A DNA stretch of 35,798 bases, taken from a virus. This document shows, one piece after another, positions 1 through 7,256 of the stretch. Location of the stretch: positions 1 through 35,798 of the IMG/VR virus record IMGVR_UViG_3300040806_002483, one strand, 5' to 3'. Under the pieces are notes generated by a model. It had not been told where the DNA came from. It worked only from the letters and a program-made list of their open reading frames with translations, and did no database searches. Made by a program: the position numbers and the translations under genes. How positions within the stretch are numbered: the stretch's first letter is position 1; each line of letters opens with the position of its first letter.

Positions 1-1247
1 ACTATATTTGTTCCAGGTGCCCAGATGTTTACTCTAGATCCTTTGCTGCTAGATGATGCTGTTCTATCTTTGTATACACCTTCGTCGTCAAAAACATTTA
101 TATCAATATTTCCAACAATAAATGCATCGTCCGAATGCGGACTAGAACCTCGATGATAATATCTACCAGTTGCCCCGTAAACAACTTCGTTATCGAAATC
201 TATACTTCCACTTATATCACCTTTAAAATAATCATTACCTGATGCAATAAAGACATGTACACCAGCTGAAATAAGTTCCTCTACGTCTGTATCAACTGAT
301 GCTACTCTAGCAGGAAAACTTCTTGTTATAGCTGATAACGGAACTACAATTCCTGTCCCGGCCCACAGAGCAGTATTATCAGTGTAATCTACGCCCCAGG
401 TCCAGCCTGTTCCTCTATAAGTTCCGCTTGTAGGATTTCCTGATATTTCACTAAGAAATCCCCAACTCATATTTACTATTGTAGGTCGTTTATATCCTGT
501 AATCGGATCAACAGGTTTGTTATTATGCCATTCTTTAATAACATCAAAACAATCTGATACTGGTGTTCCTGTACCCGAATCTCCTGGTCCTTCAAGGCCT
601 GAAATCTTCATCGAATAAATTCTAGATTCTTTACTAAACCCATATGTTTTTCCTGCAACAATACTTGCACACATGGTTCCGTGTCCGTCAAAGTCTCTAT
701 GATAACTTGCACTCTGTGTTCCTGGTAACCCAGATGCTGTATACCAATCTATATATTGATATCGATTGTTTCCTTGACTGTCTTGAAAATCAGGATGTGT
801 TGGTTCTATTCCACTATCTTGAACAACAACATCAACACCTCTTCCTTGCAATGCATAATCATAATTTGTTGAAGTTGAGGCAGAATTTTTATATAAGTTT
901 TCCTGTATGATTGATCTTTTTAACCCCCAATTTACATATTGGTCATTATCAAGTGTTGTTGGTTTTGTAAAATTTGCAAACTGTGTTGATAGTTTTCCTA
1001 TTTTTATATCTGTTCTCTGATCTGGTGGAATTTCAACAGCTAGTATTCTCGGATCAGATTGTAATGCAGATGCTTCTTGGTCAGTGAGCATAAAATGAGT
1101 TTGTCTAAGACTTCCTGGTCGTGCATTAGCTATGTCAACACTTCTATTAGGAATAGGTCCATCGCCGGAAGTTGCAGTAAGTTCTGCTTCAACTTCTGCT
1201 AAATTTACACCTTTATTTACAATTACAGTATATTCTTTTTCACTCAT
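1..1247 (-). CDS. Subtilisin-like serine protease (S8 family), 3' end outside window
   Basis: About 415 codons are open from an ATG at 1247 to the window edge, so the C-terminus is missing. Three S8 peptidase signatures appear in order: the catalytic Asp in VVVQDSGIE (D144), the catalytic His in DGHGTMCAS (H189) and the oxyanion-hole Asn in IASGND (N338). The frame ends near NIWAPGTN, the segment that normally precedes the GTSMA serine motif, so the catalytic Ser should lie just beyond the edge. The N-terminal part (residues 1-100) is acidic and could be a propeptide-like or virion-anchoring region. No signal peptide is seen. The ATG follows the TAA of the fibre-like gene by one base and has no clear Shine-Dalgarno sequence, which suggests translational coupling. 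Processing of virion proteins or attack on host surface protein are both possible. The family call is firm; the role is inferred. Confidence 0.88.
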   Translation of the reverse strand, partial: MSEKEYTVIVNKGVNLAEVEAELTATSGDGPIPNRSVDIANARPGSLRQTHFMLTDQEASALQSDPRILAVEIPPDQRTDIKIGKLSTQFANFTKPTTLDNDQYVNWGLKRSIIQENLYKNSASTSTNYDYALQGRGVDVVVQDSGIEPTHPDFQDSQGNNRYQYIDWYTASGLPGTQSASYHRDFDGHGTMCASIVAGKTYGFSKESRIYSMKISGLEGPGDSGTGTPVSDCFDVIKEWHNNKPVDPITGYKRPTIVNMSWGFLSEISGNPTSGTYRGTGWTWGVDYTDNTALWAGTGIVVPLSAITRSFPARVASVDTDVEELISAGVHVFIASGNDYFKGDISGSIDFDNEVVYGATGRYYHRGSSPHSDDAFIVGNIDINVFDDEGVYKDRTASSSSKGSRVNIWAPGTNI

Positions 1248-1248
1248 A

Positions 1249-2505
1249 TTATACTAAATTTACCCAACTGCCGTTTTCGTAACCTTGAAATTTGTTATCA
1301 GTTGTGTTGTAAATTATATCTCCGTTTTGCGGTGCTAGAGCATTCCTTGTAGTTGTTGTAAAACTTGCCATGCGCAGTGGCGAATTTTGTAATATAATAC
1401 CATCTGGTGCAGTTATTGTTAGTGTACTTGCACTATCTAGCTTTGGCAATCCTGTACCGTTAGTAACAAAGGATTTTGCATAAGCATAGTTACTAACAGT
1501 TAGATCATTTTCAACTGTTAAGTCACTGTTCATTGTAACTGCTGGTGTAATTGTTATAATACTGCTGTCATCTGTTGTTATATTTGATGCTGCTAGAGTG
1601 AAGTTACCAGTGCCGCCGCCGGCAGCATCTTCAAATGTAAATATGCCGGCACCATCAGTTGTAAGAACTTGTCCTACTGTGCCGTCTGTTATTCCTAAAT
1701 CTGTTAAAGTATTAACAGTTGGATAAACTGGTTGTACCCATTGATTACTGTCATCATCCTCTACATATACATATAATTTTGCACTAGTACTGTCAAACCA
1801 TATAGATCCATTAGTTGGTTCTTCGGGCACTGCATCTGACACACTTATACTTGTGTCGCCGCCGCCTGTTCCTGGCTGCGCAGCTGTAATAGTATTACCC
1901 ATTCCGGTGTGACTAGTACACCAGTAATATAATGTTTCTGGAGTACTGCTAGTAATTGTAATTTGAACACTACGCTGTGTTGCACCTGCAAAACCTTGTA
2001 TATATTCTGCCTTTGTAACAGGATCGTTATCTAATTTATAGATAACTTTTGTAGTGTATGAAGTTCCGGCACCAAGTTCTCCATTTAGATTATCAGCACT
2101 AAAACTTAATGGATGAATGTTTGCTGTTCCACCAATGCTATTAGGAAAATATTCATTAGTTGGTTCATCTTGATTAAAGATATAAGTATATCCTACTACT
2201 AACGATAATGTAGGTTTGTACACACCGTCAATAAAATATTTGTTGCCTGCTTCTAAACCATCAGGATCAACTCCTACAGTTACAATATATTCTACAATTC
2301 CTACTCCACTTGAAATAAGTTCTTGTGATATATTACCAGAAGTTAATACAGTGTACCCTCCGGCTAATTTGCCAGAGTATAATCTTAAAGTATTTGATTG
2401 CTTGTCAAAGAATACTTCTCCGCTATTACCGACATTTCTATCAAGAAAATCATCCGGTCTTGGAATAATCCGTATTCTGTCTACAATTGGTGCTTGATTT
2501 GCCAT
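1249..2505 (-). CDS. Tail-fibre-like virion protein with cupredoxin-type domain
   Basis: A 418-residue protein, rich in Thr, Ser, Gly and Asn, without a signal peptide. The N-terminal 60 residues (GEVFFDKQSNTLRLYSG) and the C-terminal end (GDIIYNTTDNKFQGYENGSW) carry the short beta motifs typical of marine T4-like tail fibres. The middle holds a domain of about 110 residues with H131 (in NIHPLSFS) and C196-x2-H199-x2-M202 (in YYWCTSHTGMG). This is the ligand order of a type-1 copper site, and the domain recurs in marine phage and bacterial surface proteins. Copper binding is inferred, not shown. A second segment (VPEEPTNGSIWFDSTSAKLYVYVED) repeats the fibre motif. The gene has its own late promoter and a GAAGGA ribosome binding site inside a hairpin, and it is followed by the protease gene after one base. 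Confidence 0.75.
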   Translation of the reverse strand: MANQAPIVDRIRIIPRPDDFLDRNVGNSGEVFFDKQSNTLRLYSGKLAGGYTVLTSGNISQELISSGVGIVEYIVTVGVDPDGLEAGNKYFIDGVYKPTLSLVVGYTYIFNQDEPTNEYFPNSIGGTANIHPLSFSADNLNGELGAGTSYTTKVIYKLDNDPVTKAEYIQGFAGATQRSVQITITSSTPETLYYWCTSHTGMGNTITAAQPGTGGGDTSISVSDAVPEEPTNGSIWFDSTSAKLYVYVEDDDSNQWVQPVYPTVNTLTDLGITDGTVGQVLTTDGAGIFTFEDAAGGGTGNFTLAASNITTDDSSIITITPAVTMNSDLTVENDLTVSNYAYAKSFVTNGTGLPKLDSASTLTITAPDGIILQNSPLRMASFTTTTRNALAPQNGDIIYNTTDNKFQGYENGSWVNLV

Positions 2506-2514
2506 TATAAAACT

Positions 2515-2548
2515 TCCTTCACAATATATTTATGCTTATTGTGAAGGA
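2515..2548 (-). promoter_or_regulatory. 12-bp perfect hairpin with embedded late promoter and ribosome binding site
   Basis: TCCTTCACAATA (2515-2526) and TATTGTGAAGGA (2537-2548) are exact reverse complements around a 10-base loop. On the minus strand the arm nearer the downstream gene contains GAAGGA, the ribosome binding site of the gene starting at 2505, and is followed by AGTTTTA. The loop contains the late-promoter octamer CATAAATA. Read-through RNA from groEL could fold and hide the ribosome binding site, and possibly terminate weakly. RNA started at the loop promoter would lack the first arm. Confidence 0.75.
2527..2534 (-). promoter_or_regulatory. T4-type late promoter (CATAAATA) for the fibre-like gene
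   Basis: The octamer CATAAATA on the minus strand differs from the T4 late consensus TATAAATA only in its first base. It lies 21 bases upstream of the ATG at 2505, in the hairpin loop. Confidence 0.6.
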
Positions 2549-2555
2549 GTGTGTT

Positions 2556-4232
2556 TTACTGATCGTACTGAGGTGCTAAACTTCTTTCGCCTGCACTAGG
2601 AGCTGGTCCAATCACACTCAAATCTTCTTCATCATTGTCTTCGTAAATTGCACAATCTGTTATTAGTAGTAGTCCTGCAATACTAGAAGCATTTTTTATT
2701 GCTTTTTGCACCACAGTTACAGGGTCAATAATTCCTATGTCAAACATGTTTCCGTATTCGCCTGTGGCTGCATCATAGCCAAACTCTGCATTACCTTTAG
2801 ATACTTCGTTAGCAACTACATCAGGACTATCACCTGCATTGTATACAATTTGTTTTAATGGCTCTTCTAATGCTTTTAATACAACTTGTATTCCAGCATC
2901 CTGTTCTGAGTTTGCACCTTTAAGTGATTTGAGCTTACTCATAACTCTAATTAATGCAACGCCGCCTCCGGGTACAATACCATCTTTTAATGCTGCTTTA
3001 GTAGCATGAAGTGCATCGTCAATTCTATCTTCTTTTTCTCGTAGTTCAATCTTTGTAGCAGATCCTACTCTAATAATACTCACTGCTCCGGTTAAGTTAG
3101 AAATGCGTTTTTGTTGTCCTTTATCTGTAAAGACATCGTCGCCTCTTGGGGCATCAATGTAGTGTTCAATTTTGTCTTTAATATATTGAGCAATCACACC
3201 CTTGTCACCGTGTCCTCCGATAATCGTAACTTGGCTATCTGTAATTTCTACACGATTTGCTTGGCCACAATCTTCTATTTCTGCTGTTTCAACTTTTTTA
3301 CCTGTTTGATCAGAAATAACTTTACCACCAGTTAGTACAGCAATATCTTCACAGTATTTGGTGCGCATTTTACCCTTCCAATCCGGTGGTTTAACAGCAC
3401 AACAACTAATAGAACCATTTAATGTATTAATTACAAGTGTTGCTAATACATCTGTTTCAACTTCTTCGGCCATAATTAAGAATGGTCGTTTTGTAGCGAC
3501 TAGTTTTTCTAATATAGGAAGAATGTCATTCATATTTAAAATCGGTCTGTCGCAAATAAGAATGTAAGGATTTTCTAAAACACATTTTTGTTTTGGTGCA
3601 TTCACAAACTGCGGCGACAAATAACCATGTTCATATTGAAAACCATTAACTTTCACTAATTCATCTTCGTAAGACATGCCAGGCTCAACTGAAACTAATG
3701 ATTGATAAGAAGGTTCATCGCCACCAAGTGCTTCTGCAATTAGTTTTCCTAGTTTTTCATCATTATTTGTAGCGATAGATGCAACTGATTCAACTGTGTC
3801 TCTATCTTCACATTTCTTTGCATCTTCATTTAAAACTTTTAATACTTCGTCAACAGCAAGATCGATTCCTCTTTTTAAATTAATACCACTAATACCAGCT
3901 GTTAGAAATTTTTGTCCTTCATTAATCATTTTTTGTGCAAGAAGTGTTGCTGTTGTTGTACCGTCGCCAATGTCATCAAAAGTTTGACTAGCAGCCATTT
4001 TAATCATTCTTACACCTGTATCTTGCAACTTGTCTTTTAGCCAAATTTCTCGTGCAACTGTTACACCATCTTTAGTAACATGAGGAGGACCAAATGTTCT
4101 TTGAATAATAACATTTCTTCCCTTAGGACCTAGTGTAACTTTAACAGCATCTGCTAGGATGTTTACACCTTCGATAATTTTTTTGCGACCTTCGTCACCG
4201 TTAGCTACTATTCTTGGTATAATTTTACCCAT
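2556..4232 (-). CDS. groL: Chaperonin GroEL (phage-encoded)
   Basis: A 558-residue, full-length group I chaperonin subunit (E. coli GroEL has 548). Visible signatures are KVTLGPKGRNV near residue 31, TKDGVTVA with D55, the ATP-binding GDGTTTAT with D90, the apical-domain segment, and the C-terminal equatorial RIDDALHATKAA and GGGVALIRV motifs. RIDDALHA contains the aspartate equivalent to the ATP-hydrolysis residue D398. The C-terminus ends SLAPQYDQ and lacks the Gly-Gly-Met tail that occupies the cavity in most bacterial GroEL. A strong AAGGAG site lies upstream, inside groES, whose 3' end overlaps by 8 bp, so the two are co-transcribed. All key residues look intact, which argues for an active folding chamber for large phage proteins. 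T4 itself supplies only a co-chaperonin (gp31) and uses host GroEL. Confidence 0.97.
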   Translation of the reverse strand: MGKIIPRIVANGDEGRKKIIEGVNILADAVKVTLGPKGRNVIIQRTFGPPHVTKDGVTVAREIWLKDKLQDTGVRMIKMAASQTFDDIGDGTTTATLLAQKMINEGQKFLTAGISGINLKRGIDLAVDEVLKVLNEDAKKCEDRDTVESVASIATNNDEKLGKLIAEALGGDEPSYQSLVSVEPGMSYEDELVKVNGFQYEHGYLSPQFVNAPKQKCVLENPYILICDRPILNMNDILPILEKLVATKRPFLIMAEEVETDVLATLVINTLNGSISCCAVKPPDWKGKMRTKYCEDIAVLTGGKVISDQTGKKVETAEIEDCGQANRVEITDSQVTIIGGHGDKGVIAQYIKDKIEHYIDAPRGDDVFTDKGQQKRISNLTGAVSIIRVGSATKIELREKEDRIDDALHATKAALKDGIVPGGGVALIRVMSKLKSLKGANSEQDAGIQVVLKALEEPLKQIVYNAGDSPDVVANEVSKGNAEFGYDAATGEYGNMFDIGIIDPVTVVQKAIKNASSIAGLLLITDCAIYEDNDEEDLSVIGPAPSAGERSLAPQYDQ

Positions 4233-4533
4233 GTTGCGTGTCTCCTTTAAGTTTACCTAATACTTCGTGTTCCTCAAGAATAAGAAATTCTTCAGAATTT
4301 ATTTTAATTTGGTGTCCAGCATATTTTGGATAAACTACAGTGTCACCGGTTTCAACCACCATCGGCATAACTTTACCATCATCATTAATCTTGCCCGGAC
4401 CTACAGAAATAACCTTACCTTTAGTAGGTCTTTCTTTAGTGTCATCAGAAAGAACAAGACCGGATTTTGTTTTATTTTCGTCTTCGATTTTTTGTACGAG
4501 AATTCTATCTCGTATAGGTACAAATTCTTGCAT
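4225..4533 (-). CDS. groES: Co-chaperonin GroES (phage-encoded)
   Basis: A 102-residue Cpn10 protein that caps the GroEL ring. The N-terminus FVPIRDRILVQKI, the mobile loop with SGLVL (the GroEL-contacting hydrophobic tripeptide, GGIVL in E. coli), the roof-loop region VGPGKINDDGK and the C-terminal EEFLILEEHEVLG are all recognisable. It is much closer to bacterial GroES than to T4 gp31, so it looks acquired from a bacterium rather than inherited as gp31. The start ATG has a strong AAGGAG site 7-8 bases upstream and a consensus TATAAATA late promoter 33 bases upstream. It is the first gene of the groES-groEL operon. Confidence 0.96.
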   Translation of the reverse strand: MQEFVPIRDRILVQKIEDENKTKSGLVLSDDTKERPTKGKVISVGPGKINDDGKVMPMVVETGDTVVYPKYAGHQIKINSEEFLILEEHEVLGKLKGDTQHG

Positions 4534-4566
4534 GTTATCTTCTCCTTAGTAACGACATTTGCAAGA

Positions 4567-4574
4567 TATTTATA
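4567..4574 (-). promoter_or_regulatory. T4-type late promoter (TATAAATA) for groES-groEL
   Basis: An exact TATAAATA octamer on the minus strand, in the 73-bp gap between the tail-assembly chaperone gene and groES, 33 bases before the groES ATG. The spacing leaves room for a leader with the AAGGAG site. Confidence 0.7.
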
Positions 4575-4606
4575 TACGCAGATAAAATTTATTAAAAGAT
4601 TTGGTA

Positions 4607-5050
4607 TTATTCTGGCTTAGTTGGCCAAACAGGATCCCACGGGTATCTAGTTTGGGTTGTGATATTACGGAGTGCAGTTCTGTATGTTGTCCACTCTGCT
4701 CTCTTTGCTACAGTCATTGTTGCAGATATATCAGGAAGTCCTGTATAGTCAGATTCTAAAAGTAATTGATTACGCTTTGATTTAACTGCTTCTTCTAACT
4801 CAGACTGGGTTTTTGGCATTGTGATATAATGGTCGCCAGTTCCATGATGTAATTCGCCATAATCACCATTTTGTAATTTGTTGTAAAGTTCTACAGATAG
4901 TGGTTCGCTAGAATCTGGGCTTGCATAATATTCACAAAAGTTTTCACAATCTCTAAATTGTACTTGACACCAAACTTCTTCAACACCCATAACATAACAA
5001 GCGTTTTGTACCGCTACAACATCGCTTATTGAAACATTTTTAATAGCCAT
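4607..5050 (-). CDS. Tail (fibre) assembly chaperone-like protein
   Basis: A 147-residue soluble protein. The C-terminal 60 residues match the pattern of the Phage_tail_APC family (PF16778, recalled from memory): KRNQLLLESDYTGLPD, then AEWTTYRTALRNIT, then YPWDPVWPTKPE. In that family an aromatic or Asp/Pro-rich R..LL..SDW...PD...A.YR.ALR.I pattern is typical of small proteins encoded beside tail-fibre genes. The N-terminal 75 residues are unrelated and cysteine-containing, and occur with this C-terminal module in marine phages. A GAGGAG ribosome binding site and a TATAAATA late promoter precede it. It probably helps fold or attach a fibre and sits beside the chaperonin genes. The family call is good; the client is unknown. 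Confidence 0.75.
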   Translation of the reverse strand: MAIKNVSISDVVAVQNACYVMGVEEVWCQVQFRDCENFCEYYASPDSSEPLSVELYNKLQNGDYGELHHGTGDHYITMPKTQSELEEAVKSKRNQLLLESDYTGLPDISATMTVAKRAEWTTYRTALRNITTQTRYPWDPVWPTKPE

Positions 5051-5075
5051 TCTGACTCCTCACTTATTACATATG

Positions 5076-5083
5076 TATTTATA
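5076..5083 (-). promoter_or_regulatory. T4-type late promoter (TATAAATA) for the tail-assembly chaperone
   Basis: An exact TATAAATA on the minus strand, 25 bases before the ATG at 5050. It overlaps the stop codon of the preceding oxygenase gene (5079-5081), so it separates the chaperone gene transcriptionally from the oxygenase operon. Confidence 0.65.
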
Positions 5084-5732
5084 CAATTTGATTCAAATCT
5101 TTATATCCTAAATTTGGTCTTTTATCGTAAATCCATTCAGGATAAAACGGCCCATCTTTATCAATATAATGAAAAAATCCTTGTATGTGATAACTATTTA
5201 TACCCGCTTCAAATTTATCTCTCCAGTGTTCTATATCTACACCTCTATAGATTAAAATATCTCCCGGAGTTTGTTCAATCATTATTCCAGGATTATTTGC
5301 ACTTACAAAATTACCCAATGACGTAGTTCCGTAAGAATCTTTATCAACATACATACCCCAATTATAATCAGTATCTGTGTTGTTGTAATTGAATGAAAAA
5401 CAGGCTGTTGTGCTTATTTCACAACTTTCTCTATCTTTATGTCTTTCTAGTTCTTGTCCAGGGCGATATACTCTGTAGTAACTGTAAGTAGGACACAACC
5501 TTAAACCAGTATTTGCTTCCATATGGGGTAGTAAAAAATATAACATTGTTTCCATTAATGTGTCTGCATATACTGAATGAGAAAACGGAACCTGTCCATC
5601 TGCTTCCTCGGGTTCAAAACTGTTTTCTTCTTTCATTAAACAATATTTAGATACTACACTACAGATATCTTTTGGAATAATTTGTTTACAATCAACATAC
5701 ATATTTTGTTTAAATAGTTCTTCGTTTGTCAT
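5079..5732 (-). CDS. 2OG-Fe(II) oxygenase (phage type)
   Basis: A 217-residue protein with the double-stranded beta-helix iron triad: H98-x-D100 in ELERHKDRES and the distal H169 in GVDIEHWRD, preceded by GDILIYRG. This arrangement (aromatic-rich YSYYRVYRPGQELERHKD, later GDILIYRG...HW, then SYHIQGFFHYID) is a common type in marine T4-like phages. The family hydroxylates or otherwise oxidises substrates with O2 and 2-oxoglutarate; the substrate is unknown here. No arginine follows the distal His at the usual 2OG-binding spacing (a Gln/His-rich strand is there), so cosubstrate binding may differ. The ATG overlaps the stop of the preceding oxygenase gene by 4 bp, making it the last gene of a three-gene operon. 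Confidence 0.8.
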   Translation of the reverse strand: MTNEELFKQNMYVDCKQIIPKDICSVVSKYCLMKEENSFEPEEADGQVPFSHSVYADTLMETMLYFLLPHMEANTGLRLCPTYSYYRVYRPGQELERHKDRESCEISTTACFSFNYNNTDTDYNWGMYVDKDSYGTTSLGNFVSANNPGIMIEQTPGDILIYRGVDIEHWRDKFEAGINSYHIQGFFHYIDKDGPFYPEWIYDKRPNLGYKDLNQIV

Positions 5733-6514
5733 CTAAATGGGTATCCTAAATTCCAGGCAACTAAGCTATACCGGGTTCCTTTTGTTACAGGAGTAACTTG
5801 ATGATGAATATGTGAAGGAAAAACTATCACAGAGCCCTGTGGCCTTATTTCTTTGCAAGTATGATATCTCTTATCTGCATGAGGGCCAAAATCAAATCTT
5901 AAATTGCCGCCTTTATATTCTTCTGGTCGGTTTAAACTAATTGTTACACTTAATTTTCTAACTTTTCCGATTAGATTATCGTTTGTGCTTGCTAGATTAT
6001 CTTCTGTTAGAGGATTTCCAAATGTATCTACCATCGGAGTACCGTCAGATTTTAATTTGAACTTATCAGTGTCAGGATCAAACTTTCGATATGGTTTTGA
6101 ACCCATATCAACATGCCATCCGTAAAATTGTCCAGGACCATATTTAGTAAATTGGAATTCTTCAGTATAATCCCAATCAAAATTCCAATTTGCATTTTTG
6201 TTTGCTTCGGCTACAAACGCCTGGACCATGTCATAAAGATAAGGATCGCTTAACCATGTAATATTAGAATCTCTTACATATGCTTTTTCGGGTTCGATTC
6301 CTTTTTTCTTTAATCCTTCCATAGTTAGATCATTGGCTGCAACATCAAATCCTTCTGATTTATGTTGCCAACCTCCAGTTGTAGCTGTAGAAACTTCTTT
6401 GCCAAATGCTTTTTCTTGTTCGTGCATTTTAGCTAATCCTGCTTCTATAATTGCATCACACACTTCAGGTTTGATAGCAGATTCAAAGTACCAATAATCG
6501 TAATCTAGTATCAC
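5729..6514 (-). CDS. 2OG-Fe(II) oxygenase, PKHD/PiuC-like
   Basis: A 261-residue prolyl-4-hydroxylase-like oxygenase. The iron ligands are H134-V-D136 in YGWHVDMGS and H238 in the FPSHIHHQVTPV strand, and R248 in KGTRYSLVAW is the 2OG-binding arginine. The FPS...H.VTPVT.GTRYSLV.W signature is typical of PiuC/YbiX-type enzymes and of cyanophage homologues. The residue run GKVRKLSVTISLN also matches. The start is GTG at 6514, which overlaps the TGA of the upstream gene (GTGA), with GGAGC about 9 bases before it. It is the middle gene of a three-oxygenase operon. The catalytic core looks complete; the substrate is unknown. Confidence 0.9.
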   Translation of the reverse strand: MILDYDYWYFESAIKPEVCDAIIEAGLAKMHEQEKAFGKEVSTATTGGWQHKSEGFDVAANDLTMEGLKKKGIEPEKAYVRDSNITWLSDPYLYDMVQAFVAEANKNANWNFDWDYTEEFQFTKYGPGQFYGWHVDMGSKPYRKFDPDTDKFKLKSDGTPMVDTFGNPLTEDNLASTNDNLIGKVRKLSVTISLNRPEEYKGGNLRFDFGPHADKRYHTCKEIRPQGSVIVFPSHIHHQVTPVTKGTRYSLVAWNLGYPFR

Positions 6515-7134
6515 TTAAACAACGCTCCGTGTACATGGCCGATAATAATTTTCATCTCACCTTTTGTAACTTTATTGATTTTAAAAGGTACAAATGCCGG
6601 AAAAATTAATATTTTACCGATATTTTTGATATTATGGTCGCTAGTATCAGTGTTTAAAAATTCAATATCACCACCTTCGTATTCTGTTTCATCTGATAAA
6701 TTAACAATCCAGGTCATTTTTCTTGTTGGTGCAAGTAGATTAACATCAATATGCCAATCATAATAACAATTTTCAGTGTATTTGTACACCTGAGGGAAAT
6801 CTTGATCGATTATTCCTAACAAATCAAAGTTATAAATTTGATCGTTAGCTGACTTAGTTACATCTCTAATCTTATCAAAAGGAAATCCAGTTACATCTCC
6901 TCTTAATTTTTGTCTAAAACCTTCGTGTAATTTTGTATCACCGTGAACTTTTATAGGCATCCACAGTTCATCTATTGTATTTTCTTCTATAAGTCTGCAT
7001 TCTTCTTTTGTAAAAACATCACTAAAGTTTACAGAAGTTATTTGCAAACTAGGTTCAATTTTTTCTGGCATGTCTTGTTCAGATCTTTGCTCTGCTAAAT
7101 CTGTAAAGCCGGCACTATTTTCAGGTCCATTCAT
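6511..7134 (-). CDS. 2OG-Fe(II) oxygenase-like protein with degenerate active site
   Basis: I place the start at the ATG at 7134 (207 residues), because a strong AGGAGG lies 6-8 bases before it. An in-frame ATG at 7158 would put that site inside the gene. The fold signals of a PiuC-like oxygenase are present: H128-I-D130 in YDWHIDVN, NLSDETEYEGGDIEF and ILIFPAFVPF...VTKG. In the distal strand, however, the expected His is F184 (FPAFVPFKI in place of the usual FPSFLPHRV), and the position of the 2OG-binding Arg is M194 (KGEMKIII). With two of four key residues gone, it may be a structural or regulatory paralogue, or use another ligand such as the nearby H200 or H202 in GHVHG. It is the first gene of the operon. 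Confidence 0.75.
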   Translation of the reverse strand: MNGPENSAGFTDLAEQRSEQDMPEKIEPSLQITSVNFSDVFTKEECRLIEENTIDELWMPIKVHGDTKLHEGFRQKLRGDVTGFPFDKIRDVTKSANDQIYNFDLLGIIDQDFPQVYKYTENCYYDWHIDVNLLAPTRKMTWIVNLSDETEYEGGDIEFLNTDTSDHNIKNIGKILIFPAFVPFKINKVTKGEMKIIIGHVHGALFK

Positions 7135-7256
7135 ATTTTTCCTCCTGTTGAAGTACAATTACTTATCTTAGTAGTTAACAGAGTTATATTTTTTCTGAAC
7201 CGTATTTACTTTTGAGATATATTCCAAAAGTTAAATATACATGATTAGGATAGAAC
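7135..7256. promoter_or_regulatory. Divergent intergenic region between two oxygenase operons
   Basis: A 122-bp AT-rich gap between head-to-head operons. It holds AGGAGG (minus strand, start at 7134) and TTAGGA (plus strand, 7245-7250, start at 7257). Late-promoter-like but imperfect octamers are AGTAAATA on the minus strand (7203-7210) and GTTAAATA on the plus strand (7230-7237, 19 bases before the plus-strand ATG). Neither is a full consensus, so promoter assignment is tentative. Confidence 0.4.

Noticed and set aside
644-910. Plus-strand 88-codon frame over the protease gene
   Set aside because: It is antisense to an intact protease frame with catalytic motifs and has no recognisable content.
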